From assembly GCA_029858165.1 (NCBI GenBank), contig JAOUFO010000075.1:1-7907 (forward strand): a DNA stretch of 7,907 nt, given 5' to 3'. The notes beneath the pieces are model-generated. The model ran no database searches and was not told the origin of the DNA. It worked only from the letters and a program-made list of their open reading frames with translations. Each line of letters begins with the position of its first letter. Positions within the stretch are counted from its first letter, which is position 1. A program made the position numbers and the translations under genes. Source of the stretch: Deltaproteobacteria bacterium (lineage in GTDB: Bacteria; SAR324; JACQKK01). Below, one piece after another: positions 1-5,572 of this stretch.

Positions 1-45
1 GGGTCAGACTGGGCAGTCTCTCCTGTTGGCAGACTGCCTGGACCC
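1..45. repeat. Inverted repeat at the left edge
   Basis: GGCAGTCT (12-19) is perfectly complementary to AGACTGCC (31-38). The flanking GGGTC (1-5) is also complementary to GACCC (41-45), giving a two-part stem with a bulge. A second pairing is possible because AGACTG (6-11) is the inverse of CAGTCT (14-19). No T-tract follows, so this is not a standard intrinsic terminator on the + strand. It may be cut by the window edge. Function is unknown. Confidence 0.5.
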
Positions 46-128
46 CTTCACACCATTCTCCCGATCCCTCCGGTTGTATCCTCCACCGCCTTTCTTTCCT
101 CCCTCTTGGATTATTCCATTTTCCAACT

Positions 129-269
129 GAGGCCTCTGCACAACTCGTTTTTCCCATCCCCCTGCCCCCTTCCCAAAGGGAAGGGGGTTGATAGGATTGG
201 GGGCCTGCGGCCCCCAATCCCCCGCGTTTTTATCAAAACGGGAGCTTTTGGCAGTTATGCAGAGGTCTC
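129..269. mobile_element. Foldback, MITE-like element with terminal inverted repeats and three internal hairpins
   Basis: The ends are GAGGCCTCTGCACAACT (129-145) and AGTTATGCAGAGGTCTC (253-269). They are inverted repeats matching at 15 of 17 positions, and both differences are transitions. Between them lie three perfect hairpins: a 10-bp stem (165-174 with 178-187, loop AAA), a 12-bp stem (194-205 with 209-220, loop TGC) and a 6-bp stem (225-230 with 235-240, loop TATC). TCCAAC occurs at 122-127 and again at 268-273, a possible target duplication, although the right copy overlaps the last two bases of the repeat. There is no transposase inside at only 141 bp, so any movement would need an enzyme acting in trans. 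A REP-like palindromic repeat is the alternative. Copy number in the genome cannot be seen here. Confidence 0.55.
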
Positions 270-439
270 CAACCGTGTTTTCTTGAAATCTTCAGCCTTT
301 CATAGACCGGAAGAAGGATTCTGGAAGGGAAAAACAGATTTCAAGGTGGAATTTCGCAGATTTTATTCCGGCGGATGATCATCAGGGGGGTGCGTGGAAA
401 AGAATCTTTCTTCATTACTGATACGATAAGGAGATTTTT

Positions 440-499
440 TTGGTTGGCTTCCGCCATGGTTTTGAAGGACCCGTGGCGGGCGTCTTTAAAATGAAATAA
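440..499 (+). CDS. Possible 19-codon small ORF (leader-like)
   Basis: A TTG start at 440 lies 6 nt after a perfect AAGGAG (428-433) and opens a 19-residue frame ending at TAA 497-499, with peptide MVGFRHGFEGPVAGVFKMK. The reading frame is closed upstream by TGA at 419-421. The ribosome-binding site and spacing are better than those of many real genes, but the ORF is very short, starts with TTG and has no recognisable family. It could be a small protein, a leader peptide, a decayed gene fragment or chance. Confidence 0.15.
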   Translation: MVGFRHGFEGPVAGVFKMK

Positions 500-541
500 G
501 CCATAAAAAAAACAAATTTCTTACAAAATAGGAAAGGAAAG

Positions 542-557
542 TGGACCACCCTTTGCA
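542..557 (+). promoter_or_regulatory. Candidate sigma-54 (-24/-12) promoter for the PilZ-like gene
   Basis: TGGACCACCCTTTGCA shows the GG-N10-GC spacing that defines RpoN promoters: GG at 543-544, GC at 555-556. The -12 element TTGCA is perfect and the -24 element TGGACC matches TGGCAC at four of six positions. The predicted start of transcription is near 568, giving a leader of about 54 nt before the ATG at 622. No enhancer-binding site was recognised. A match of this quality can arise by chance, so this is tentative. Confidence 0.25.
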
Positions 558-621
558 TCTCCTTAGCCATAACCCAACAAACTGTGGATGCTGTCAATCC
601 TACAATGGCTGAGGAACCATC

Positions 622-1086
622 ATGAAACCTGTCCTTTCGGCTGCGAAGCCAATGACCACCAGGGAAAAGAATGTTCAGTGGAGTATGTTCTTTCCCCGTC
701 CTTACCCTCTTCCGGTAGGAGTTCGTGCCACCATGGGAGAAGAAATGGTAGGCATGGAGATTTTTGAGGATGGTCTCTCTTTTCGATCCGCCTACCCTTA
801 TCCTTGCGGCAAAACCTTGGAGTTGATTTTATGCAAGGGGGCCATTGTGGTGGACGCGGAGGTTTTGAATTGCCAGTCTCTTCCCGATGAAAGGGGGGGA
901 TTCGTCGTCCGCGCCCGGTATGTGGATGCCACCCGGGAAATCCAACAACTGGTTTGCCGGGAGGCGGACGATATGTGGAAAGACCACCAGGATTCCTCCC
1001 TGGATGAAACCCTGGACGAAGCCGCTCAAAAACTGGAACAGGCCGCCCAAACCGGATACCCGGCCAAACCGTCGGTTTCTGCCTGA
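622..1086 (+). CDS. Small PilZ-like domain protein (hypothetical)
   Basis: This is a 154-residue protein starting at ATG 622, 6 nt after a GAGGA ribosome-binding sequence (611-615). Residues about 30-110 have the look of a PilZ beta-barrel: a DGLSFRS strand-turn segment near 50-56, then alternating hydrophobic strands (residues 65-70, 75-83 and 94-100) and a short ATREIQQL helix. PilZ domains usually bind cyclic di-GMP through RxxxR and [D/N]xSxxG motifs. I see neither in intact form, so nucleotide binding is doubtful and a degenerate PilZ fold is the best guess. The tail (about 113-145) is acidic and probably helical. There is no signal peptide or membrane segment, so a cytoplasmic location is expected. 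It stands alone, 831 nt upstream of the act operon, and need not be functionally linked to it. The gene call is fairly secure; the family call is not. Confidence 0.6.
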   Translation: MKPVLSAAKPMTTREKNVQWSMFFPRPYPLPVGVRATMGEEMVGMEIFEDGLSFRSAYPYPCGKTLELILCKGAIVVDAEVLNCQSLPDERGGFVVRARYVDATREIQQLVCREADDMWKDHQDSSLDETLDEAAQKLEQAAQTGYPAKPSVSA

Positions 1087-1103
1087 CCCAGCCCGGCCCC
1101 TTA

Positions 1104-1230
1104 TTCCCCACACCCAACGGGGGACAAGGGGATTGGTTCCCCGGATAATGATTGTGGGGAAAGGTTGTTTATCACGAAGTCATCCATCCCATTTGGCTTT
1201 CCCACCTCTTTAGCCATTCCCCATTTTTTT
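1104..1230 (+). promoter_or_regulatory. Competing hairpins, one followed by a T7 tract
   Basis: TTCCCCACA (1104-1112) pairs perfectly with TGTGGGGAA (1153-1161), and the loop holds a smaller stem (1128-1132 with 1138-1142). The same central segment, as TGGGGAAAGG (1155-1164), can instead pair with CCATTCCCCA (1214-1223) with one mismatch, and that arm is followed at once by seven T's (1224-1230). The two pairings exclude each other, which resembles a terminator/antiterminator arrangement downstream of the PilZ-like gene. The loops are long (40 and 49 nt) and the arms are G/C runs, so chance pairing is possible. Confidence 0.25.
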
Positions 1231-1277
1231 CCTCCCGTTGTTCTCCTCATTCGGGCTTCCTCATATCAACCGGTGTA

Positions 1278-1306
1278 AGCGGGCCAAAAGGTCGCTTTGA
1301 TTCTTT
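1278..1306 (+). terminator. Weak candidate intrinsic terminator
   Basis: AGCGGGCC (1278-1285) and GGTCGCT (1290-1296) can form a 7-bp stem with one bulged G, one G-U pair and an AAAA loop (1286-1289). It is followed by a T-rich but interrupted stretch, TTGATTCTTT (1297-1306). It lies about 190 nt beyond the end of the PilZ-like gene, which makes its role uncertain. Confidence 0.2.
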
Positions 1307-1394
1307 AGGGTTCATATTTATTCACTTTTTTTAAAAAACAAGTTTGAAATTTCCCTTGGTTTAGGGTAAATGATTTTGAGCCTTGGGGAACCCA

Positions 1395-1433
1395 GCGGTT
1401 CTGAACATTCTGAACCGCGGTGACGGCTTCACC
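1395..1433. repeat. Dyad with overlapping direct repeats, followed by a small hairpin
   Basis: GCGGTTC (1395-1401) is the perfect inverse of GAACCGC (1412-1418). Overlapping this, TTCTGAAC occurs twice in direct orientation (1399-1406 and 1408-1415), 9 bp apart. A 5-bp hairpin follows directly (GGTGA 1419-1423 with TCACC 1429-1433). The pattern could be a regulator-binding site, but no known operator is recognised and the distance to actA (about 500 bp) is large. Confidence 0.3.
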
Positions 1434-1514
1434 AATGGAGATTGCGGTGATGGCGTTTTGCCAACGGATCCCAGGATAAAAGGCTTTCTGTTTTTTTTCA
1501 GGAGCGGATCCAAT

Positions 1515-1556
1515 CTGGCGGGGCCTGAAAGTTGCCTGGCGGGGCCTGAGAGATGA
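1515..1556. repeat. Two-copy 21-bp tandem repeat
   Basis: Two adjacent 21-bp units (1515-1535 and 1536-1556) match at 18 of 21 positions, with the first 14 bases (CTGGCGGGGCCTGA) identical. Nothing suggests a coding role. A recent slippage duplication or a doubled protein-binding site are the simple explanations. Confidence 0.6.
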
Positions 1557-1828
1557 AAGTGAAGGGGATCCCCGCAAAAAACATTCCCAAGGCAAATTTA
1601 TTTCAGGTGGTTGAAGGGAAACGTTCAGAGACAGCCTTCTAAAGAAATCGAATTGTTTTCTCACAGGCGTTGATTTTGTCTCTGAGATGTGGTTTCTATC
1701 TCATCTTAGGGTTGTCACGCAGGTCGGGCAGGTTGCCCGGTACCACCCAAACCAAAAGCCAAAAATATGGCGGGGGCGGAGCCTTCCGCTGAAAACATTT
1801 GAACCCTCAAAAGATGGAAACGGGCTTG

Positions 1829-1856
1829 TTGATTCCTGGCCTGGGCAGGCTGTAAG
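1829..1856 (+). promoter_or_regulatory. Weak sigma-70-like promoter candidate upstream of actA
   Basis: TTGATT (1829-1834), a 16-nt spacer and TGTAAG (1851-1856) each match the -35 and -10 consensus at four of six positions, about 60 nt before the actA start. A short palindrome, CTGTA-AA-TACAG (1860-1871), lies just downstream, near the expected start of transcription. The match is poor and other promoters in the 830-bp gap are equally possible. Confidence 0.15.
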
Positions 1857-1917
1857 GGCCTGTAAATACAGAGGGGGCTGGTTTCTTATTTTTTGAAACG
1901 TTTTTTCGGGATTCTTC

Positions 1918-2571
1918 ATGAAAAATATCAACTTGATCGGCCCCTTTTGGAAGGCTGTGTCAGGGGGGCTGATTCTGCTGAGTGTGCTCTCCTTTACCCC
2001 TGCGGCCTTTGCGGAGCTTACCGATGCGCAGGTGGCTGAAATTCCAGCCGGAGACCAGCCCATCAAGTTCAGCCACAAAATCCACGCCGGTGACAACAAA
2101 ATCCAATGCCAGTACTGTCACATCTATGCCCGGCGTTCCTGGTCATCAGGGGTTCCCCCGGTAAAGGTGTGCATGGGGTGCCACAATTTTGTGGCCACCG
2201 ATCTTGCTGAAATCCAAAAACTCACCAAATACTGGGATGACAAAAAGCCCATCCCCTGGGTTAAAAAACACGATGTCCCGGATTTTGTGCGGTTTCCCCA
2301 CAAAAAACATATCAATGCCAAAAACGAGGTGTTCCCTGACGGGGTGCCTTGCCAGAAATGCCACGGCCCCATTGAAACCCTGGATGTGGTGGAGGTACAG
2401 GACCCCAAGTTTGGCGAGATGGGGTGGTGTTTGAAATGCCATCTGACCATTCCCGGCGTGAAGGAACGCAAGAAAAATATCAAGGATGAAAACGGCAAAC
2501 TTCCTTTTGCCATGCATCCCAAGGGACATCACCGACCGGCGTTGACCGATTGTTTGACCTGCCACAAGTAA
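1918..2571 (+). CDS. actA: Alternative complex III pentaheme cytochrome c subunit ActA
   Basis: ActA is the multiheme electron-transfer subunit of ACIII on the periplasmic side, carrying electrons from the ActB clusters toward the final acceptor. The 217-residue protein has five CXXCH heme sites, at residues 64-68, 85-89, 145-149, 171-175 and 212-216. Five is the number known for ACIII ActA. Residues about 12-32 form a hydrophobic segment ending in AFA, either an uncleaved membrane anchor, as expected for ActA, or a signal peptide. Extra histidines in FSHKIH (51-56), HKKH (128-131) and the 200-205 cluster could be distal heme ligands. The last heme site ends one residue before the stop. The ATG at 1918 has only a weak ribosome-binding sequence (GGGA, 1908-1911). 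It is the first gene of the operon, 20 nt before the preferred actB start. NrfH-like and Qrc-type cytochromes are relatives, but the neighbours favour ActA. Confidence 0.9.
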   Translation: MKNINLIGPFWKAVSGGLILLSVLSFTPAAFAELTDAQVAEIPAGDQPIKFSHKIHAGDNKIQCQYCHIYARRSWSSGVPPVKVCMGCHNFVATDLAEIQKLTKYWDDKKPIPWVKKHDVPDFVRFPHKKHINAKNEVFPDGVPCQKCHGPIETLDVVEVQDPKFGEMGWCLKCHLTIPGVKERKKNIKDENGKLPFAMHPKGHHRPALTDCLTCHK

Positions 2572-2575
2572 AAAG

Positions 2576-2581
2576 AAGGAG
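2576..2581 (+). promoter_or_regulatory. Ribosome-binding site fixing the actB start at 2592
   Basis: AAGGAG at 2576-2581 lies 10 nt before ATG 2592. A longer frame begins at ATG 2550 inside actA, but the 14 extra residues have no such site and would push the twin-arginine motif away from the N-terminus. The 2592 start is therefore preferred. Confidence 0.75.
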
Positions 2582-2591
2582 TCATCCACCA

Positions 2592-5570
2592 ATGAAAAAC
2601 GGAATTCGCAGGAGGGATTTTTTTAAGACCATCGCCGCAGGCGGTGCCGCCACTGTGGCGGTTGCCGGTTGTGCCGACCGGCCTGAAAAACTGATCCCGT
2701 TGTTGGTCCCACCTGACAACATAGAATACATCCCCGGGATGCCGGTGGATTATGCCACCACCTGTCAGGAATGCCCCGCATCCTGCGGGGTGGTGATCCG
2801 CACCCGGGAAGGACGCGCCTTGAAGGCCGAAGGCAACCCGGACCATCCCATCAGCCAGGGAACCCTGTGCTTAAGGGGGCAGGCTTCCGTGCAGTCTTTG
2901 TACAATCCGGCCCGGCTTACTTCCGCCATGCGGCGGGAGGGCGAAAAATGGGTCGCGGCGGACTGGGATGCCGTGGAAGCAGAGGTGGCCAAAAAAATCA
3001 AAGGCCAAAGCAACAAAAAAGCCATCGTTTTGATGACCTCCAACCGCAACGGAACCCGCCAGAAAATGGTGAACCAGTGGCTGAGTGCCCTGGGTGCGGC
3101 CCCCAAAGTGGTGTTGGAATCCCTGGCCAATCACAATATCCGCGAAGCCAACAAAATTGCCTTCGGCAAATCCGAACTGCCGGTTTACAACATTGAATCG
3201 GCCACCTATCTGGTTAACTTTGGCGCCGATTTTTTGGAAACCTTTCAAAGCCCGGTGCGCAACAACCGGGAATTCGCCAACTATCATGCGGTGAATGAAA
3301 AAAAGGCGGCCAAAAACAAATTTGTGAACATTGCCCCCCATGTATCCCTGACCGGCGCCAACGCCGACCAATGGGTGAAAATAGCCCCCGGCACCGAAGC
3401 AGTGGTGGCCCTGGCTCTGGCCGGTGAAGTGATGCGCCGGAGCGGCCGGGGGGATGGAAATCTGAAAGGGTTTCTTTCCGGCTATACCCTGGAAAAAGCA
3501 GCTGAAGCCAGCGGCGCCAAGGTGGAAGCCCTGGCCCAGGTGGCCAAAGAAATCAGCAAGGCTTCCTCTGCCCTGGTTATGGCGGGGGGCACGCTGGTGG
3601 CCAGTGAAACCGGCACCGCCGCCCAGGTGGCCGTAAACATTTTGAATCATGTGGCCGGCGCGGTTGGGAAAACCATTCGGTTTGGAACCGGCCAACAATT
3701 GGATATTTCCACCCCGACCTCCGAAGTCCTGGCCCTGGTGGACCGGATGAAAAAAGGTCAGGTGAAGGTGCTGATCGTGGACGGGGTGAACCCCTTGTAC
3801 CATCTGCCCAAATCGGCGGATGTGGAGGCCGCTCTGGCCAAGGTGGAAACCATCATCACCCTTTCCACCCAGTGGGATGAAACCAGCCGCAAGGCCCACT
3901 ACGCACTGCCCGGTTTGCACACCTTTGAAAAATGGGGGGATGCCAATCCCCAAAGCGGTGTGGAATCAATGATTCAGCCGGTGATGGCTCCCCTTTTCCC
4001 GGTCAAAAGCTCGGAGGACACTTTGATGTCTCTGGGGGCCCGCATGGGATTGGCCGGATTCGGTCAGGGGCAGACCTTTAAAAATTATCTGATGAATGCC
4101 TGGAAAGGCAAAGCCGGCGGCGGGTCGTTTGATGCCTTCTGGCGGGCTGCTTTGCAAAAAGGCGGGGTGTTTGCCAAGGTGTCCGGCGGCGGTGCTGCTT
4201 TAAGCGGCGGAGCCACCAAAATGAATTTCCAACCTTCCAAGTTGAACGGGACAGGGTTGGTGTTGCTGCCCACCCCATCCCTGCGCCAACGGGATGGAGG
4301 TCAGACCTTCAACCCCTGGACTCAGGAAATTCCTGACCCGGTTTCCCATGTGGTGTGGGATTCCTGGGCGGACATCAACCCGAAAACCGCTGAGAAAATG
4401 GGCATTCACCATGCCCAGCAGATCCGGGTGAAATCCCCTTTTGGGGAGGTGGTGACAACGGCTTATCTCCATTATGGAATTCATGAGGATGCCATTTCCA
4501 TTCCTCTTGGCCAGGGCCACTTTGGGTCCGGCAGCAAAGCTGCCGACGGCCATGGAGTAAACGTTCTGGACCTGCTTCCGGCTGCCACGGATAAAACCTC
4601 CGGTGAGTTTGCGTACCTGACCACCCGGGTGGAAGTGTCCGTGACCGGGGAGCCCTCGTTTTTGGTCCAGACCGACGGAAACCCCCGGCAGGATGACCGG
4701 GGAATCATCCAGATGATGTCATTGGAGCAATTTGCCAAAGGCGAGCCTCCGGAACTGCCCCATGAACTGGAATCCCCCCATTATGCCAGTGATTTTTACC
4801 GCAACGTGCCCCGTCCGGCCGGATACCATGAACCCTATCGTTGGGGAATGGTGGTGGATGTGGACCGGTGTACCGGATGTTCCGCCTGCGTGGCGGCTTG
4901 TTACGCAGAAAACAACCTGCCGGTGGTGGGCAAGGAACGGATGTTCCTGGGCCGGGAAATGGCTTGGATCCGTGTGGAGCGGTTTATTGAGGGAGAGGGT
5001 GAGGATTACACCACTCTGATGCAGCCCACCATGTGCCAGCAATGCGGCAATGCCGGGTGCGAGCCGGTCTGCCCGGTGTATGCCACCTATCACAATCCGG
5101 ATGGGTTGAACGCCCAGGTGTATAACCGGTGCGTGGGAACACGGTATTGTTCCAACAACTGTATTTACAAGCAACGGCGCTACAACTGGTTTGAGTATGA
5201 GTTTGAAAGCCCTCTCCATTTGCAATTGAACCCGGATGTTTCCAAACGGTCCAGGGGCGTGATGGAAAAATGCACCTTCTGTGTCCATCGGATTGCCCGG
5301 GCCAGATTTGACGCCAATGACGAGGGCCGGGATATGCGCGATGGCGAGGTGACTCCGGCCTGCGCCCAAACCTGCCCCACCCAGGCGATCACTTTCGGCA
5401 ACCTGGCGGATCCTGGAAGCAAGGTTTCCAGGATGTCCATGCGGGATGGAGAAGGCACCCCCACGGGGAAACGGGTCCGCCAGTATGAAATGCTGGAATC
5501 CATGAAAAACCTTCCCGCCGTGACCTATTTGCGCAAAGTGACCATTAAAAATAACGAGAAGGAGGCCTAA
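2592..5570 (+). CDS. actB: Alternative complex III ActB: fused molybdopterin-enzyme-like and Fe-S domains
   Basis: ActB takes electrons from quinol at ActC and passes them to the hemes of ActA and ActE on the periplasmic face. The 992-residue protein begins with a Tat motif (RRRDFF, residues 6-11), a hydrophobic stretch and a possible lipobox VAGC with Cys27. Residues about 50-740 resemble the large subunit of the CISM molybdopterin family. C58, C61, C65 and C93 form CX2CX3CX27C. No other cysteine occurs until residue 760, and I see no Cys or Sec molybdenum ligand. The stretch around 435-475 (PGLHTFEKWGDA, QPVMAPLFPVKSSEDTL) is ACIII-like. The C-terminal ferredoxin-like domain has 15 cysteines: 760/763/766/770, 815/818/823/827, 847/853/857 (CXGTRYC type), 894/897 and 924/928. 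That fits three [4Fe-4S] plus one [3Fe-4S], as in ACIII. The N-terminal cysteine motif and the lack of a long pre-Tat extension are unusual. A Qrc-like or novel branch is the alternative. Confidence 0.92.
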   Translation: MKNGIRRRDFFKTIAAGGAATVAVAGCADRPEKLIPLLVPPDNIEYIPGMPVDYATTCQECPASCGVVIRTREGRALKAEGNPDHPISQGTLCLRGQASVQSLYNPARLTSAMRREGEKWVAADWDAVEAEVAKKIKGQSNKKAIVLMTSNRNGTRQKMVNQWLSALGAAPKVVLESLANHNIREANKIAFGKSELPVYNIESATYLVNFGADFLETFQSPVRNNREFANYHAVNEKKAAKNKFVNIAPHVSLTGANADQWVKIAPGTEAVVALALAGEVMRRSGRGDGNLKGFLSGYTLEKAAEASGAKVEALAQVAKEISKASSALVMAGGTLVASETGTAAQVAVNILNHVAGAVGKTIRFGTGQQLDISTPTSEVLALVDRMKKGQVKVLIVDGVNPLYHLPKSADVEAALAKVETIITLSTQWDETSRKAHYALPGLHTFEKWGDANPQSGVESMIQPVMAPLFPVKSSEDTLMSLGARMGLAGFGQGQTFKNYLMNAWKGKAGGGSFDAFWRAALQKGGVFAKVSGGGAALSGGATKMNFQPSKLNGTGLVLLPTPSLRQRDGGQTFNPWTQEIPDPVSHVVWDSWADINPKTAEKMGIHHAQQIRVKSPFGEVVTTAYLHYGIHEDAISIPLGQGHFGSGSKAADGHGVNVLDLLPAATDKTSGEFAYLTTRVEVSVTGEPSFLVQTDGNPRQDDRGIIQMMSLEQFAKGEPPELPHELESPHYASDFYRNVPRPAGYHEPYRWGMVVDVDRCTGCSACVAACYAENNLPVVGKERMFLGREMAWIRVERFIEGEGEDYTTLMQPTMCQQCGNAGCEPVCPVYATYHNPDGLNAQVYNRCVGTRYCSNNCIYKQRRYNWFEYEFESPLHLQLNPDVSKRSRGVMEKCTFCVHRIARARFDANDEGRDMRDGEVTPACAQTCPTQAITFGNLADPGSKVSRMSMRDGEGTPTGKRVRQYEMLESMKNLPAVTYLRKVTIKNNEKEA
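5559..5565 (+). promoter_or_regulatory. Ribosome-binding site selecting a TTG start for actC
   Basis: AAGGAGG at 5559-5565 lies inside the last codons of actB and 7 nt before TTG 5573. The next in-frame ATG is 16 codons later, at 5621, and has no comparable site. The TTG start is therefore well supported. Confidence 0.8.
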
Positions 5571-5572
5571 GC

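Larger units (their letters stand above)
1..621. other. Upstream region without a convincing large gene
   Basis: No reading frame here looks like a real protein of normal size. Frame 1 stays open from base 1 to 378, but its translation is low-complexity and proline-rich, and it runs straight through the hairpin cluster at 129-269, so I take it as non-coding. The stretch contains the edge inverted repeat (1-45), the foldback element (129-269), a possible tiny ORF (440-499) and a sigma-54-like match (542-557). Bases 270-420 show nothing beyond a weak 8-bp inverted repeat (283-290 with 337-344). Confidence 0.6.
1087..1917. other. About 830-bp gap between the PilZ-like gene and the act operon
   Basis: No convincing protein is encoded on either strand. 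The longest frames (for example 1305-1664 on the minus strand and 1687-1896 on the plus strand) have no family resemblance and cross repeats or hairpins. The region holds several structured segments listed separately: competing complementary segments at 1104-1230, a bulged hairpin at 1278-1306, a dyad at 1395-1433, a 21-bp tandem repeat at 1515-1556, and GGATCC palindromes at 1466, 1506 and 1566. It presumably carries the promoter of the act operon. Confidence 0.6.

Noticed and set aside
106..378. 90-codon + strand ORF (open from base 1 in the same frame)
   Set aside because: It runs through the foldback element hairpins, is proline- and glycine-rich without a family pattern, and has no clear ribosome-binding site. 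It is probably the result of a stop-free repeat.
465..487. Hairpin with a short T run as a terminator
   Set aside because: The stem is bulged and has a wobble pair, the T run is only three bases long, and there is no gene upstream to terminate.
620..1117. 165-codon minus-strand ORF opposite the PilZ-like gene
   Set aside because: It is a shadow of the + strand gene, and its proline/arginine-rich translation looks artificial.
1305..1664. 119-codon minus-strand ORF in the large gap
   Set aside because: The translation shows no recognisable domain, crosses the 21-bp tandem repeat and the dyad, and has unremarkable composition for a chance frame.
2550..2591. Upstream ATG start for actB at 2550
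   Set aside because: It would overlap actA, has no good ribosome-binding site and would displace the Tat motif; ATG 2592 has AAGGAG at suitable spacing.
2871..3953. 360-codon minus-strand ORF inside actB
   Set aside because: It is antisense to a strongly conserved coding region and is rich in Gly, His and Phe, typical of a shadow frame of a GC-rich gene.
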